Source of the DNA: Acetobacter aceti NBRC 14818
GTDB lineage: Bacteria > Pseudomonadota > Alphaproteobacteria > Acetobacterales > Acetobacteraceae
Assembly: GCF_000193495.2 (NCBI RefSeq)
Contig: NZ_AP023410.1
Span: 1,364,001 to 1,428,000, forward strand
Length of the DNA stretch: 64,000 nucleotides
Direction of reading: 5' to 3'
Part shown: in pieces, positions 17,617-26,906 of the stretch
Numbering within the stretch: the stretch's first letter is position 1
How the letters are laid out: each line of letters starts with the position of its first letter
Notes under the pieces: generated by a model
Databases searched by the model: none
What the model saw: the letters and a program-made list of their open reading frames with translations, nothing else
What the model was told of the DNA's origin: nothing
Translations under genes and position numbers: made by a program

Positions 17617-18462
17617 TCAGGCGTCCTGCGTGCTCGCCAGATCACGCAGAGCGACTGCTGTATCCCGCACTGTCGGACCGTGCTCACGCTCCAGACGACG
17701 GATGGTGAAGTGCGCCCGTGCCAGCGCCTGATAATGGGCCAGGAACGCCGCATTGAGCGACGCACCACAGAGCGCACCCGCGACCGGCATCAGTTGCAGC
17801 GAAATCTTGTGTCCCAAAGCCAGTCCGTAATGCGATGCGACCTCGGAAATCAGCATCACGACCGGCCGGCCACGCAGCACGGTGCGGGCAGAGAAATACC
17901 CCAGCTCACTCTCCCTGCCCTCGCCGATATTGGGGAAGGCGCGAAGAGCAAAGACCTCAAGACAGGCGCGACGGGAGTCGGGGTCAGAGAGATCCTCCCC
18001 TTCCTCGCGGGCGATGCGGGCGATCTCACGCATGATGGTCAGGGTGGTGAAGCTGATGTCCGGCGCGAGACCGGCAAGTCCGGCAAAACCACCGACCGCG
18101 CCAGACACGGCGACAGCGGCCTGCAGGGCTTTTTCGCGCACACCCTTGCCCGTTGACCGATCTGCCGCCTCACCGCTGGCAGCAGCATCCAGCGGTCCGG
18201 ACATTCCCAGAATCGCCACGTCAAATGATTTGGCGATGGCTGTCTCGGCAATGCCCTTGAGCTTGTCCTGCACACGAGGCGTCATCCCCAGTCCACGCAG
18301 GCCGAGTCGGGTGGCATGCCCGACAGCCCCCCCCATCAGGTCGGCCATACGGACCAGAACGCCACGTCCGGCCTCCACCTGCTTCAACGCATTTTCAAGC
18401 TCCAGGATCTGCCCATCCGTGAGAGCTAATGGAGCAAGTTGTTGTCCTGTGCTTACGGTCAT
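17617..18462 (-). CDS. EcsC-family protein
   Basis: A 281-residue protein of the EcsC family, named after the third gene of the Bacillus ecs ABC-transporter operon. The biochemical function of the family is unknown. The pattern is typical: an Ala/Gly-rich amphipathic central region (LQAAVAVSGAVGGFAGLAGL), then PDISFTTLTIMREIARIAREEGED, a Cys-bearing RRACLEVFALRAF, and a C-terminal QLMPVAGALCGASLNAAFL with HYQALARAHFTIRRLE. It stands alone, convergent with manC and divergent from the secreted-protein gene at 18605. It is cytoplasmic or membrane-associated by composition. Confidence 0.85.
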   Translation of the reverse strand: MTVSTGQQLAPLALTDGQILELENALKQVEAGRGVLVRMADLMGGAVGHATRLGLRGLGMTPRVQDKLKGIAETAIAKSFDVAILGMSGPLDAAASGEAADRSTGKGVREKALQAAVAVSGAVGGFAGLAGLAPDISFTTLTIMREIARIAREEGEDLSDPDSRRACLEVFALRAFPNIGEGRESELGYFSARTVLRGRPVVMLISEVASHYGLALGHKISLQLMPVAGALCGASLNAAFLAHYQALARAHFTIRRLEREHGPTVRDTAVALRDLASTQDA

Positions 18463-18604
18463 CGGAAGGTATCCTGTTCCAGCTGGCTCATGTGTCGCTA
18501 CTTATAAATATAAGTGCTTTCGTTCGCGCAAGGTTGCGGAAACATTCATTGACCGCAAGCGTCATACATCCGACTTTGGTTTATCGCCGTGTCAGGAAGG
18601 CATT

Positions 18605-19162
18605 ATGACCATGTTATCACCCGCTGCCATGAGGTCGGCCCTTTCGTTAAAGGGGCCGTTCAGAGTGGTTCTGGAAAAGGCATCCACCGGGCTCGCTCTT
18701 GCCGCATTGCTGGCTATGCCCGTGCTGTTCAGTCCCGCCGTGGCAGCGTCGCACACGCCACGTCACAAGGCCGCGACACAGCATGCTGATCCGACAGATC
18801 TGTCCTCCGGCAAGATCGCGCCGGCCACGACAGCCCGCTCCCTGGAATCACAGGAAGGCGCGCCTCCGCCACCGGACGGTTATGAGCCTGTCGAAGATAT
18901 CGATGAGACCATAGAGTCGCATTACTCTCTGGACGTCCGCAAAACGCCGCATGGCGAGCCGCTGCCGTCCATTGAAGCGCAGCAGATCCCCAGAGACGCC
19001 AATAACGGGGCCACCCAGTTTGATTTCTTCGGGATGCCCGTGAAATTCATTGCGCCCGTTGGCGCGCCTTACAATGCGCCCTTCACCTATCACACCTATG
19101 CCGGACAATCCGGGCGTGGTGGAGATGCCGTCGGCAGCGCGGGAGCGGCCGGAGAACCTTAA
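18605..19162 (+). CDS. Secreted protein of unknown function, low-complexity
   Basis: A 185-residue exported protein with the ribosome site AGGAAGG 5 nt before the ATG. The signal peptide is long (core LALAALLAMPVLFSPAVAA, cleavage near residue 49). The mature chain is rich in Pro, Asp, His and Ala, with a stretch EGAPPPPDGYEPVEDIDET and no obvious folded domain except a short conserved-looking block, QFDFFGMPVKFIAPVGAPYN. It ends in a Gly/Ala tail. The gene lies 102 nt before the heptosyltransferase gene on the same strand. It is not an autotransporter: it lacks a beta-barrel domain and is far too short. Whether it is a glycosylation substrate is unknown. Confidence 0.75.
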   Translation: MTMLSPAAMRSALSLKGPFRVVLEKASTGLALAALLAMPVLFSPAVAASHTPRHKAATQHADPTDLSSGKIAPATTARSLESQEGAPPPPDGYEPVEDIDETIESHYSLDVRKTPHGEPLPSIEAQQIPRDANNGATQFDFFGMPVKFIAPVGAPYNAPFTYHTYAGQSGRGGDAVGSAGAAGEP

Positions 19163-19264
19163 CGTCAGCAGGGTTTCATCGGGTCATTATCTGTTTCTTA
19201 TAATATTTCACCTTTAACAGCTAAGACGCCTGCGTTCTGAAACCCTCTGATTATCAAGAGCCGT

Positions 19265-20596
19265 ATGTCTGCAACAGAAGCCACACTCTCTGATGCTCCG
19301 GTCACGGATGCACCTGTTCCTCCGGCCAGCGCCTCTTCCGGAGAGGCTTCCGGTAGCAGCAATACGGAAAAACCACCCGAAAAAGGCGCGTTCGTCGACG
19401 CAGCCAAACTTCCCACGCAGGAAGGACCGGCAGGGATCCGCTACGATTTCAATGCAGGCTGCCGTGTGGCGTTGCCGGACGGCAAATGGACGATTCGCCT
19501 CAAGGATCTCGATACAGGCAACATTCTGTTCGAAACGACGACAGGCAGAGCCAACGTCAACAGTTCCAAGCGCTTCTACGTCCGTTTCGGCATCCAGATT
19601 CATGATAAGGCAGGCACTCTCATCCTGTCCCATGATTATGACTGCCGGAACAAGCCTGTCCTGATCCAGCTTCCAGTCGGCACGTTAGGCGATACGCTTG
19701 GGTGGTTTCCTTATGTCGCCCGCTTTGCAGAGGCGCATGGCTGCAAGGTGACCTGCGTGATGGCGGCACCCATTATTCCGCTGTTCAAAAGCGCCTACCC
19801 GCACATCACTCTCGTCACACCGGAAGAGATCGAAAACAGCGAAACGCTCAAGACCTTCTACGCGACCTATACAATCGGTCTGTTTTTCGACGATCAGGCC
19901 AATATCTGGCAGCCCACGGATTTCCGTCTTGTCGGTCTGCACCGGACTGCGGGTTATATTCTCGGGGTAGATCCGACGGAGGAGCCTCCGGTCGTTGCAC
20001 CGGACGAGAACCGTGCCCGGCCTATTGAAGAGCCTTACATCTGCATCGCCGCCCAGAGCAGCTCCCAGTGTAAATACTGGAACAACCCGAGCGGCTGGCT
20101 ACAGCTTGTCGCGTATCTGAAAAACTGTGGCTACCGGGTGATCTGCATTGACCAGAAACCCGTTCATGGCACCGGCATCGTCTGGAACCAGATTCCCTAT
20201 GGCGCAGAAGACCAGACGGGCGACCGGTCGCTGGCGGAGCGCGTCCGATGGCTTCGCCATGCCGAGTTTTTCATCGGCCTCTCCAGCGGCCTGTCCTGGC
20301 TGGCATGGGCGGCGCGCTGCAAGGTTGTGATGATTGCCGGGTTCACTCATCCCACCAACGAGTTTCACACGCCGTGGCGCATTGTGAACTGGCATGCGTG
20401 CAATTCCTGCTGGAATGATCCGGCGCATCGCTTTGACCACAAGGATTTTCTCTGGTGTCCGCGCCATGCCGGAACACCGCGTCAGTTTGAGTGCACGCGC
20501 CTGATCACGGTCGAGCATCTGAAGCGGGTCATCAAAACGATTCCGGGCTTCCCTGTGCGCAATCCCGAGGGTGATTCGCCGGATACTCCGGCATGA
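19265..20596 (+). CDS. Protein O-heptosyltransferase of the BAHT family (TibC-like)
   Basis: A 443-residue glycosyltransferase of the bacterial autotransporter heptosyltransferase family (TibC, AAH), which moves heptose from ADP-heptose to Ser residues of autotransporters. Residues 1-55 are a disordered Ala/Ser/Pro/Glu-rich extension. The middle is a GT9-like fold ([20 protein letters not shown], later [14 protein letters not shown]). The C-terminus has the family's hallmark Cys set that binds iron in Tib[22 protein letters not shown] and FECTRLI. No autotransporter gene is nearby, so the substrate is coded elsewhere or is not an autotransporter. rpmI follows 163 nt downstream. Confidence 0.9.
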   Translation: MSATEATLSDAPVTDAPVPPASASSGEASGSSNTEKPPEKGAFVDAAKLPTQEGPAGIRYDFNAGCRVALPDGKWTIRLKDLDTGNILFETTTGRANVNSSKRFYVRFGIQIHDKAGTLILSHDYDCRNKPVLIQLPVGTLGDTLGWFPYVARFAEAHGCKVTCVMAAPIIPLFKSAYPHITLVTPEEIENSETLKTFYATYTIGLFFDDQANIWQPTDFRLVGLHRTAGYILGVDPTEEPPVVAPDENRARPIEEPYICIAAQSSSQCKYWNNPSGWLQLVAYLKNCGYRVICIDQKPVHGTGIVWNQIPYGAEDQTGDRSLAERVRWLRHAEFFIGLSSGLSWLAWAARCKVVMIAGFTHPTNEFHTPWRIVNWHACNSCWNDPAHRFDHKDFLWCPRHAGTPRQFECTRLITVEHLKRVIKTIPGFPVRNPEGDSPDTPA

Positions 20597-20709
20597 TTTT
20601 CGCACACGCACGATAATTCTGTGGAAGAGCTTGAAAAGTGGGGCGCTATTCTGTAAGAGCGCCTTTCCTTCACGCGTCCGGGCCTGTGGGGCATGCCCGG
20701 CCGTGCTTT

Positions 20710-20739
20710 GCTGTTTTCATCCTTCGGGAGGAAGACAGC
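20710..20739 (+). promoter_or_regulatory. Stable leader hairpin before rpmI-rplT
   Basis: GCTGTTTTC-A-TCC pairs with GGA-G-GAAGACAGC (12 pairs plus one A/G mismatch) around a TTCG tetraloop. It ends 8 nt before the rpmI ribosome site (AAGGAG). No T-run follows, so it is not a terminator. Position and stability suggest a leader structure for control of the L35-L20 operon, as L20 is a known autoregulator in other bacteria; binding by L20 here is inference. Confidence 0.55.
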
Positions 20740-20759
20740 CTTACGTCAAGGAGACTGAA

Positions 20760-20963
20760 ATGCCCAAGATGAAGACGAAGTCGTCGGTCAAGAAGCGGTT
20801 CAAGATCACCGCGACCGGCAAAGTGCTCTGCGGTCCTGGCAACAAGCGCCACGGCCTTATCAACCGTTCGCAGAAGATGAAGCGCACCAACCGTGGTCCT
20901 CAGACCATGACGGAAATGGACGCCAAGACTGTGAAGCAGTGGGCCCCCTACGGGCTGGCTTGA
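20760..20963 (+). CDS. rpmI: 50S ribosomal protein L35
   Basis: A 67-residue ribosomal protein that starts [20 protein letters not shown], the standard L35 N-terminus, followed by [12 protein letters not shown] and the block [14 protein letters not shown]. The ribosome site AAGGAG sits 6 nt before the ATG. It is co-transcribed with rplT, which begins 14 nt after its stop. infC, the usual upstream partner in many bacteria, is not here; a heptosyltransferase gene takes that place. Confidence 0.97.
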   Translation: MPKMKTKSSVKKRFKITATGKVLCGPGNKRHGLINRSQKMKRTNRGPQTMTEMDAKTVKQWAPYGLA

Positions 20964-20977
20964 GGAGCACTTTATAA

Positions 20978-21337
20978 ATGGCACGTGTTAAGCGGGGCGT
21001 AACGACGCACGCCCGTCACAAAAAAGTTCTCAAGCTCTCCAAGGGCTTCCGCGGACGTTCCTCCACGAACTATCGCATTGCGCTCGAGCGTCTCGAAAAG
21101 TCGCTTCAGTACGCATACCGCGATCGTCGTAACAAGAAGCGCGAATTCCGCGCTCTGTGGATCCAGCGTATCAATGCTGCCGTTCGCGAGCATGGCCTGA
21201 CCTACAGCCGTTTCATCAACGGTCTGGACAAGGCTGGCATCGAGATCGACCGTAAGGTTCTGGCCGCCATCGCATTCGATGACGCCGCCACCTTCGGTGA
21301 AATCGTGAAGAAGGCTCAGGCTGCTCTCGCTGCCTGA
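20978..21337 (+). CDS. rplT: 50S ribosomal protein L20
   Basis: A 119-residue L20, needed early in assembly of the 50S subunit and the known translational repressor of its own operon in other bacteria. The N-terminal basic tail [20 protein letters not shown] and the block [20 protein letters not shown] are diagnostic. [20 protein letters not shown] and the C-terminal [10 protein letters not shown] complete the family core. It ends in a strong terminator. pheS-pheT, usually next, are absent; an island-like pair of genes follows instead. Confidence 0.97.
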   Translation: MARVKRGVTTHARHKKVLKLSKGFRGRSSTNYRIALERLEKSLQYAYRDRRNKKREFRALWIQRINAAVREHGLTYSRFINGLDKAGIEIDRKVLAAIAFDDAATFGEIVKKAQAALAA

Positions 21338-21362
21338 TTGCTGTCCTCACGGGCGATGTAAG

Positions 21363-21390
21363 AAAGCCGCCTCTCGGGGCGGCTTTTTTT
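21363..21390 (+). terminator. Rho-independent terminator of rpmI-rplT
   Basis: AAAGCCGCC and GGCGGCTTT form a 9-bp stem with a 6-nt loop, followed directly by seven T residues. Confidence 0.9.
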
Positions 21391-21608
21391 ATGGTGAAAA
21401 CAGGCTGCCGGAACGATAGATTCCGCCTCATTTCGGGCATACATGACGATAAATAGCTTTCCGTACAACGGACATAAACAGCACGGCGTCTCTTGGCCGA
21501 GCTGGGCCGGAGGCGGGAAAAGCCGGAAAGATCAACTTTCTGGCGGAGTGACCCTTTTCATTTCCAAAAAAAAGGTGCTTTTGTTGCGAACAATCGGCCA
21601 GAGGGATG

Positions 21609-22346
21609 ATGACAAAAGAGCTTTTTCCAAAAGTAAGGGGGGGCCAGATATTTGGCGAACTTTCTGCTTGGACGTCCGTAGCCGACATCATGGTCGCAGC
21701 GCGTATTCTTGAAGCGCGAACCGTTCCTGGTGATCAACCCGAGAGTTTGTTACTAATGCCTCTTGAGCATTCTGAACCTTCGTTTGCAGATATCTTCGCA
21801 CTTCTGCTCGGATACTTGATCGATGGATACGTGGTTCCTGCACAGAAGATTGCCGTTTGTCGCGCTCTCGATCCACAGATTACTGACGCTACTGGATATG
21901 CTTTGCAATCTCTGCGTTTCAGACCCACCATTCAGCTGGGCAGAGTTGCCGGACTAAACAACAAGCTTGCATTTTATATTCAGGACCAACCTGCCGCGAT
22001 TGAGCTTATCCGGGCGCCTTTGAACTGTCTCATGGATCTTTATTTGGATAAGTACGAATTCACTAAGGGCTTGCGTTACACCGTTGCCGAATCTGAGAAG
22101 AAGACGGGAAGCCGTCCTCCGATTTTCCATCGGCCGTATGCCGATGCCTGTCTGCCCAGTTTTATCGAAGCTGCGTGTTTCTATGCATTTGGCTTCGAGG
22201 TCGGAACCCAATTCGCGTTGCCTGGCCAAACCAACATCGACATTGCCTACCGTGCCGTGAATGTTCAAACGCTCCCTCCAGTGGATCCTGCTGCTTTGGA
22301 GATCGCAATTCAGGCTGGACAGAGGATGCTCGATGCACTCCATTGA
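21609..22346 (+). CDS. Uncharacterised protein, first gene of the FRG two-gene module
   Basis: A 245-residue protein of no recognised family. It looks soluble and mostly helical, with the segments SFADIFALLLGYLIDGYVVP and PSFIEAACFYAFGFEVGTQF, and it has no signal peptide or membrane helix. The start is ATG 21609 or ATG 21606; GAGGG directly precedes both. The next gene starts inside its last 14 nt, so the two are translationally coupled and probably act together. Base composition is lower in GC than the neighbours and codon choice is more mixed (TTT, TTA, GAT and CAT common), which points to acquisition by transfer. No catalytic motif was seen. Confidence 0.75.
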   Translation: MTKELFPKVRGGQIFGELSAWTSVADIMVAARILEARTVPGDQPESLLLMPLEHSEPSFADIFALLLGYLIDGYVVPAQKIAVCRALDPQITDATGYALQSLRFRPTIQLGRVAGLNNKLAFYIQDQPAAIELIRAPLNCLMDLYLDKYEFTKGLRYTVAESEKKTGSRPPIFHRPYADACLPSFIEAACFYAFGFEVGTQFALPGQTNIDIAYRAVNVQTLPPVDPAALEIAIQAGQRMLDALH

Positions 22347-23412
22347 CCAGCTATTCGCTCACTTGGATAACATCAATCCGATTGCGGACCGTGTCTCACC
22401 TGCCTGCAACATAGGACAAGTTAACAACAGTGCAGGAACACCGGGATTCGTCGACGGCATTTACGGAAATTGTTGGAGTTGGACCCCAGCCCACGGTGCT
22501 GCTGTCTATGGGCGCACGGATGATCTGCCAATTGGCCCCCTAGATCGACTTGCCAATGGAGTATTTTTACGTGTCCCGTATCGCCGAGTGCCTGTCATTG
22601 AAGTCGGCTCCATTGAAGAAGTTCGTGCTATAGCGAGTAGTGTGAAATCAGGAGATCCAAACGTCCGCGGTGTATGGCGTGGGCAGTCGAGCCATTACAC
22701 GACGGAGAAAGCAGGCCGTACTAAAGATGAACTGCTCCGGTTGTATGGAGCGGAAGACGTTGATGAGCCGTCATTGTTACCTTCCGCAGCGAGGACTGGT
22801 CTGTACTTCCCGGATAGCTTCAGCGCATGGTCGGCGTTACTGGATCTCTATGTTCACGAAAGGGCGCGAGAACATAGTAATCAGCGAGAACTGCTGAATT
22901 TCGTAAACTCCTATCGCTATCGGATGTGGGGTTTTGCAACAGCACAGCATTATGGTCTTCCAAGCGTAGGATTAGACGTCACCCACGAGATCGATGTTGC
23001 TTTATTTTTCGCTCTTCATACATTCGAGACGAACATTGAGGGCATCATCACGGCTACGCGTGCGGCTCCAAGTGACGCACCAATCATCTATGGCCTCGGT
23101 GGCTTCTCCGATCATGAACTGTTTGAGGACGAGAAACTGGCACCAAAACGTCTTTTGTGCACCCGGCCACGCGCTCAATCAGCAATGTTCTTCTCGACGG
23201 GCTGGGGGCACGCGCCTAACAATGCCGCTCAACGGATTTATGTCGCTTTGAAACTAGTAGGACATGAGACGTGGAAGTTTGACTTCGAGCCTTCGCATTA
23301 TTTTCCCAGATCACAAGACGACGAGTTCCTTCGATTCCTTCTAGAGCGCAAGAGTGAACTGAAACTACCTATTGTCCAAAATTTACTATCGAAGATTTAC
23401 TACATTCCTTGA
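22333..23412 (+). CDS. FRG-domain protein
   Basis: A 359-residue protein with an FRG domain, named for a conserved Phe/Arg-Gly motif and often found in defence-related and mobile contexts. Its signatures are here: VRGVWRGQSSHY (about residue 110), LLPSAARTG, then WGFATAQHYGLPSVGLDVT and IDVALFFALH near residues 195-225. About 90 residues precede the domain (SWTPAHGAAVYGRTD, DRLANGVFLRVPYR). The C-terminal ~110 residues continue the domain's second half. The gene overlaps the previous one by 14 nt, with AGAGGA as the ribosome site. The function of FRG domains is not settled. An abortive or defence role in this pair is inference. Confidence 0.82.
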   Translation: MHSIDQLFAHLDNINPIADRVSPACNIGQVNNSAGTPGFVDGIYGNCWSWTPAHGAAVYGRTDDLPIGPLDRLANGVFLRVPYRRVPVIEVGSIEEVRAIASSVKSGDPNVRGVWRGQSSHYTTEKAGRTKDELLRLYGAEDVDEPSLLPSAARTGLYFPDSFSAWSALLDLYVHERAREHSNQRELLNFVNSYRYRMWGFATAQHYGLPSVGLDVTHEIDVALFFALHTFETNIEGIITATRAAPSDAPIIYGLGGFSDHELFEDEKLAPKRLLCTRPRAQSAMFFSTGWGHAPNNAAQRIYVALKLVGHETWKFDFEPSHYFPRSQDDEFLRFLLERKSELKLPIVQNLLSKIYYIP

Positions 23413-23623
23413 GCAGCAGAGGGCGCTCCCGAAGTCATCAGCATAAACCGAATTTATGTCCGCTTGTGAGAAGCTTCCCAGCAGTGTGGAACGACTACAG
23501 TAAAGCGCGCAGCGGTCGTCACACATAGTCGCACGAACGGCAGAAAACATTTCTGGACGCTCCAAACCGGACCTTCCTTTTACCCCGCCATAGCAGACGC
23601 TTCAGTACACCCGCCCCAAAACT

Positions 23624-24025
23624 CTACCCTGCCGCTGCAGGAATCTCCATCGGGCGATTATCCTCACCCACAGCGACAAACACGAATTTGCCGTGCGTCA
23701 CCAGTTGCCGCTCATGCGACTGTCTGACCCGTCGCCATGCCTGCACACCGATCGTCATGGAGGTGCGTCCAACCTTGAGAATGTCCGTATAGACCGACAG
23801 TTCATCCCCAACGGCCATCGGGGCAAGGAAGGACACGCCATCAATGGCGACGGTCACGGTCTTTGAACCGGCGGCCCGCATTCCCGCTGCCGAACCTGCC
23901 GCCAGATCCATCTGGGACATGACCCAGCCACCGAAAACATCGCCTGCGGCGTTGGTATTGCTCGGCATGGCGATGACACGGATGGTCAGTTCACCCGACG
24001 GTTCCTTGATCTCGTTTGACAGCAT
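23624..24025 (-). CDS. Acyl-CoA thioesterase, YciA type (hotdog fold)
   Basis: A ~133-residue hotdog-fold thioesterase that hydrolyses acyl-CoA to free acid and CoA. YciA features are clear: ELTIRVIAMPSNTNAAGDVFGGWVMSQMDLA, in two parts, with the catalytic Asp region and the HotDog helix, and VSFLAPMAVGDELSVY. The ATG at 24025 has GAGGA 6-7 nt upstream and matches the family start; an in-frame GTG lies four codons earlier. It stands alone, downstream of the FRG module and in the opposite direction. Its physiological substrate is not evident. Confidence 0.88.
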   Translation of the reverse strand: MLSNEIKEPSGELTIRVIAMPSNTNAAGDVFGGWVMSQMDLAAGSAAGMRAAGSKTVTVAIDGVSFLAPMAVGDELSVYTDILKVGRTSMTIGVQAWRRVRQSHERQLVTHGKFVFVAVGEDNRPMEIPAAAG

Positions 24026-24117
24026 GAACGTCCTCACTTCCGTCTAGCGCAGCGCCGATCGAGAATGGGCGAAAAGGATGCCGTCGGCAACTGACGTCCT
24101 CGTTCTTTGCGCCCTAC

Positions 24118-24546
24118 TCAGTGACTGTAGAGCGCTTCCGGTGTAACAAGCGGGTCCGAAATCGTTTCCAGACCATTCGGTCCAAACTGCCGGTAGAAAC
24201 AGCTACGGCGTCCGGTGTGACAGGCCACGCCGGTCTGATCGACCAGCAGCAGAACAGCATCGCCGTCACAGTCGAGGCGCGCTTCGACCAGCTTCTGCAC
24301 CTGTCCGGACGTCTCGCCCTTGCGCCATAGCGACTGGCGGCTGCGCGACCAGTAGCAGACCTGCCCCGTCAACAATGTTTCCCGGAGTGCATCCCGGTTC
24401 AGCCAGGCGACCATCAGCACTTCGCCACTGTCGTGCTGCTGAGCGATACCGCAGACCAGACCGTTTGCATCAAAGGCAACGCGTTCCAGTTCACGATCGA
24501 CGGCCTCAGCCGTTGGACGAACAGTTTCCTGACGAACGCTTTTCAC
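24118..24546 (-). CDS. hisI: Phosphoribosyl-AMP cyclohydrolase
   Basis: A 142-residue zinc enzyme of histidine synthesis that opens the adenine ring of phosphoribosyl-AMP. It is the stand-alone HisI form without the HisE domain. Motifs: VLMVAWLNRDALRETL, YWSRSRQSLWRKGETSG, the metal-binding LDCDGDAVLLLVDQ and ACHTGRRSCFYR, with all the conserved Cys and His. The GTG at 24546 was chosen because GGGAGAAG precedes it and the codon overlaps the ygfZ stop (GTGA), which indicates translational coupling. Other his genes are not in the window. Confidence 0.93.
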   Translation of the reverse strand: MKSVRQETVRPTAEAVDRELERVAFDANGLVCGIAQQHDSGEVLMVAWLNRDALRETLLTGQVCYWSRSRQSLWRKGETSGQVQKLVEARLDCDGDAVLLLVDQTGVACHTGRRSCFYRQFGPNGLETISDPLVTPEALYSH

Positions 24547-25415
24547 GATGACGCTTCTCCCACACCAGCAGTCTGGCTGCTTTTCTCTGCCGCCAGCACA
24601 GTGGTAAACCATGTTGGCACCCGCGGCACAATCCGATGGTCTTCTGCCTCAAGATGAAGGCTCACTGCCTCGGGCCTGAGAAACGCCAGACCGCAGTGAT
24701 CGTGGCTCGAACGGATCTGTCCCACTTCACGCCCATCGGCGGTCACAAGCGTTCCCGGCGCAGGCAGCACGGCTTCGGACGCCACGGGCACCAGCCGACG
24801 CTTGACCAGCCCACGATAATGGGTCCGCGCTGTCAGCTCCTGCCCCATGTAGCAGCCCTTGGTCCAAGAGATACCGTTGAGCAGATCAAAGTTGGCCTCA
24901 AGCAGCAGGGTCTTTTCAGGCTCACAATCACGGACACCGTCTGGCAGTCCCAGCACGAGCCGGTGCAGATCATACGCCACGGCATCCGCTTTCGCGGCGG
25001 CTGATGGTTCCAGCATGAGAAGACGCCAACCCGCTTCCGGCAGGCGCGGGTCCGGCACGACAATCGCGTTTTCCACGGTCGCAACATCAGGCAGGCCACC
25101 CCACGCCGCATGCACGACAAGGCGCGTTTCCTGAATGCTCACATCCGAGCGGAGACGGAATTTCGACAGGGTTTCGACCAGCATGGCGCTCTGCGAAGCC
25201 GCGCAGTCGAGAAGGAGGCAGGGCTCGTCAGGATCAGCGATAATGAAGAAGTCGGCTTTCCAGCGTCCCTGCGGCGTGAGCAGAGCGGCCCATACCGCTT
25301 TTCCCGGCTCCACAGCGTCCACATCATTGGAAACCAGTCCCTGAAGAAACCTGACGCGGTCCTCACCTCTGACGGCTATCACCGCCCGATCTGTCAGGTG
25401 AGCAAAATAAGTCAT
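24543..25415 (-). CDS. ygfZ: Folate-binding protein YgfZ (GcvT-like)
   Basis: A 290-residue tetrahydrofolate-dependent protein that supports repair or maturation of Fe-S enzymes such as MiaB. The signature KGCYMGQELTARTHYRG near residue 200 contains the essential Cys. The N-terminal RVRFLQGLVSNDV and the middle EANFDLLNGISW also match. GGGAGA lies 8 nt before the ATG. The gene overlaps hisI by 4 nt. Presence of a full SUF operon elsewhere in the window fits a cell with many Fe-S proteins, but no direct link is shown. Confidence 0.93.
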   Translation of the reverse strand: MTYFAHLTDRAVIAVRGEDRVRFLQGLVSNDVDAVEPGKAVWAALLTPQGRWKADFFIIADPDEPCLLLDCAASQSAMLVETLSKFRLRSDVSIQETRLVVHAAWGGLPDVATVENAIVVPDPRLPEAGWRLLMLEPSAAAKADAVAYDLHRLVLGLPDGVRDCEPEKTLLLEANFDLLNGISWTKGCYMGQELTARTHYRGLVKRRLVPVASEAVLPAPGTLVTADGREVGQIRSSHDHCGLAFLRPEAVSLHLEAEDHRIVPRVPTWFTTVLAAEKSSQTAGVGEASS

Positions 25416-25550
25416 TATCCAATCTCCCGGAGGTCTGTGACCTCGTCGATCCTGCAGAGGCGTCCGGAAGATTGGTCTTCACCCCACTCCATACAAGTGA
25501 CAAGTTCTACATTTTCAGGAAAGAAATCTCACTTTCCGATTAGCGACGTC

Positions 25551-26732
25551 CTATATGCCCTCCCGGACAGGACGACTTCTCTCGCTGGCGGTCTTCAACT
25601 GACCGCAGGCCGCCAGAATATCGCGCCCACGCGGTGTGCGGATTGGAGAGGCAAAACCGGCATCCATGACGATCTGGGCAAACTTCGCCTGCTGTTCGCG
25701 GGTGGACGGCTTGTAGTCGCTGCCGGGCCAAACGTTGAATGGAATCAGGTTCACCTTGGCCGGAATACCGCGAATCAGGCGCACCAGTTCGCGAGCGTCC
25801 GCCTCGCTGTCATTGATGCCGCGCAGCATGATGTATTCGAACGTGATCCGCCGTGCATTGCTCGCCGCCGGGTAGCGACGGCAGGCCGCGATCACCTCTT
25901 CAATGGGATATTTCCGGTTGAGCGGCACGATCTCGTCGCGCAGGTCATTGCGCACGGCATGCAGTGACACCGCGAGGTTGATGCCGAGTTCATCGCCACA
26001 GCGGTCCATCAGTGGCACGACGCCGGACGTGGACAACGTGATACGACGACGGGACAGGCCGATCCCCTCCCCGTCCATGATGATCCGCATGGCCTTGGCC
26101 ACGTTCTCGTAATTGTAGAGCGGCTCGCCCATACCCATCAGCACGATGGTGGACAGCAGACGCGGCGTATCCCCTTTCGGACTGGGCCATTCGTTATAGG
26201 AATCGCGCGCAGCCATGAACTGGCCGACGATTTCCGCAGCGCCGAGGTTACGCACCAGTTTCTGCGTGCCGGTATGACAGAAGGTGCAGGAGAGAGTGCA
26301 GCCTACCTGCGAGGAAATGCACACCGCGCCACGATCCTCGCGGCGGTCAGGGATATAGACCGTCTCGGCTTCCTGTCCGTCGCGGAAGCGGAACAGGAAC
26401 TTGCGCGTCTCGTCCTGTGAGGTCTGCACGACGGCCGGATCGGGGCGTCCGACGATGAACCGCTCCGCCAGCTTCTGCTGAAGCGGCTTGGCGATGCTGG
26501 TCATCTTCGTGAAATCGGTCACGCCCTGATGATAGATCCAGTGCCAGAGCTGCTTGGTGCGGAACGGTTTCTCGCCAATGGCGACCAGTTCCTCGGTCAG
26601 TTCCTCGCGTGACAGCCCGACAAGGTCGCGCCGCCCATCGGCAAGCTGGATCGGCGGCGGTGAGAACAGCGCCGACTTCGCGAGAATCCGCTCCCGGTCG
26701 GCGGCGTCAAGCGCGAAGTCCGTGTCGCTCAT
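25551..26732 (-). CDS. rlmN: Dual-specificity 23S rRNA/tRNA m2A methyltransferase
   Basis: A ~393-residue radical-SAM enzyme that methylates C2 of A2503 in 23S rRNA and A37 in some tRNAs. The Fe-S cluster motif C-x3-C-x2-C appears in [35 protein letters not shown] and [15 protein letters not shown] are family blocks. The methyl-carrying Cys near the C-terminus is in [10 protein letters not shown], and the other catalytic Cys in the CTFCHTG region is intact. ATG 26732 ([10 protein letters not shown]) was chosen over a start 34 codons upstream, because the extension is not family-like and AGGAAG and AAGG lie before this ATG. Confidence 0.94.
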   Translation of the reverse strand: MSDTDFALDAADRERILAKSALFSPPPIQLADGRRDLVGLSREELTEELVAIGEKPFRTKQLWHWIYHQGVTDFTKMTSIAKPLQQKLAERFIVGRPDPAVVQTSQDETRKFLFRFRDGQEAETVYIPDRREDRGAVCISSQVGCTLSCTFCHTGTQKLVRNLGAAEIVGQFMAARDSYNEWPSPKGDTPRLLSTIVLMGMGEPLYNYENVAKAMRIIMDGEGIGLSRRRITLSTSGVVPLMDRCGDELGINLAVSLHAVRNDLRDEIVPLNRKYPIEEVIAACRRYPAASNARRITFEYIMLRGINDSEADARELVRLIRGIPAKVNLIPFNVWPGSDYKPSTREQQAKFAQIVMDAGFASPIRTPRGRDILAACGQLKTASERSRPVREGI

Positions 26733-26906
26733 AACCTTGTATCTTCCTGTTCGATCGAAAAAGAGTCGTAAAGGCGGCCTCCTACCACGGACAGCGGGGA
26801 AAATGGAGAAAAATCGGCAGCCGATGCGGCTCATCCGAGGATTGCTTACCCGGATGCTCCGCCATTACACAGCACTCCCCTTCACCTTATCCAGATGGAG
26901 GCCGAT

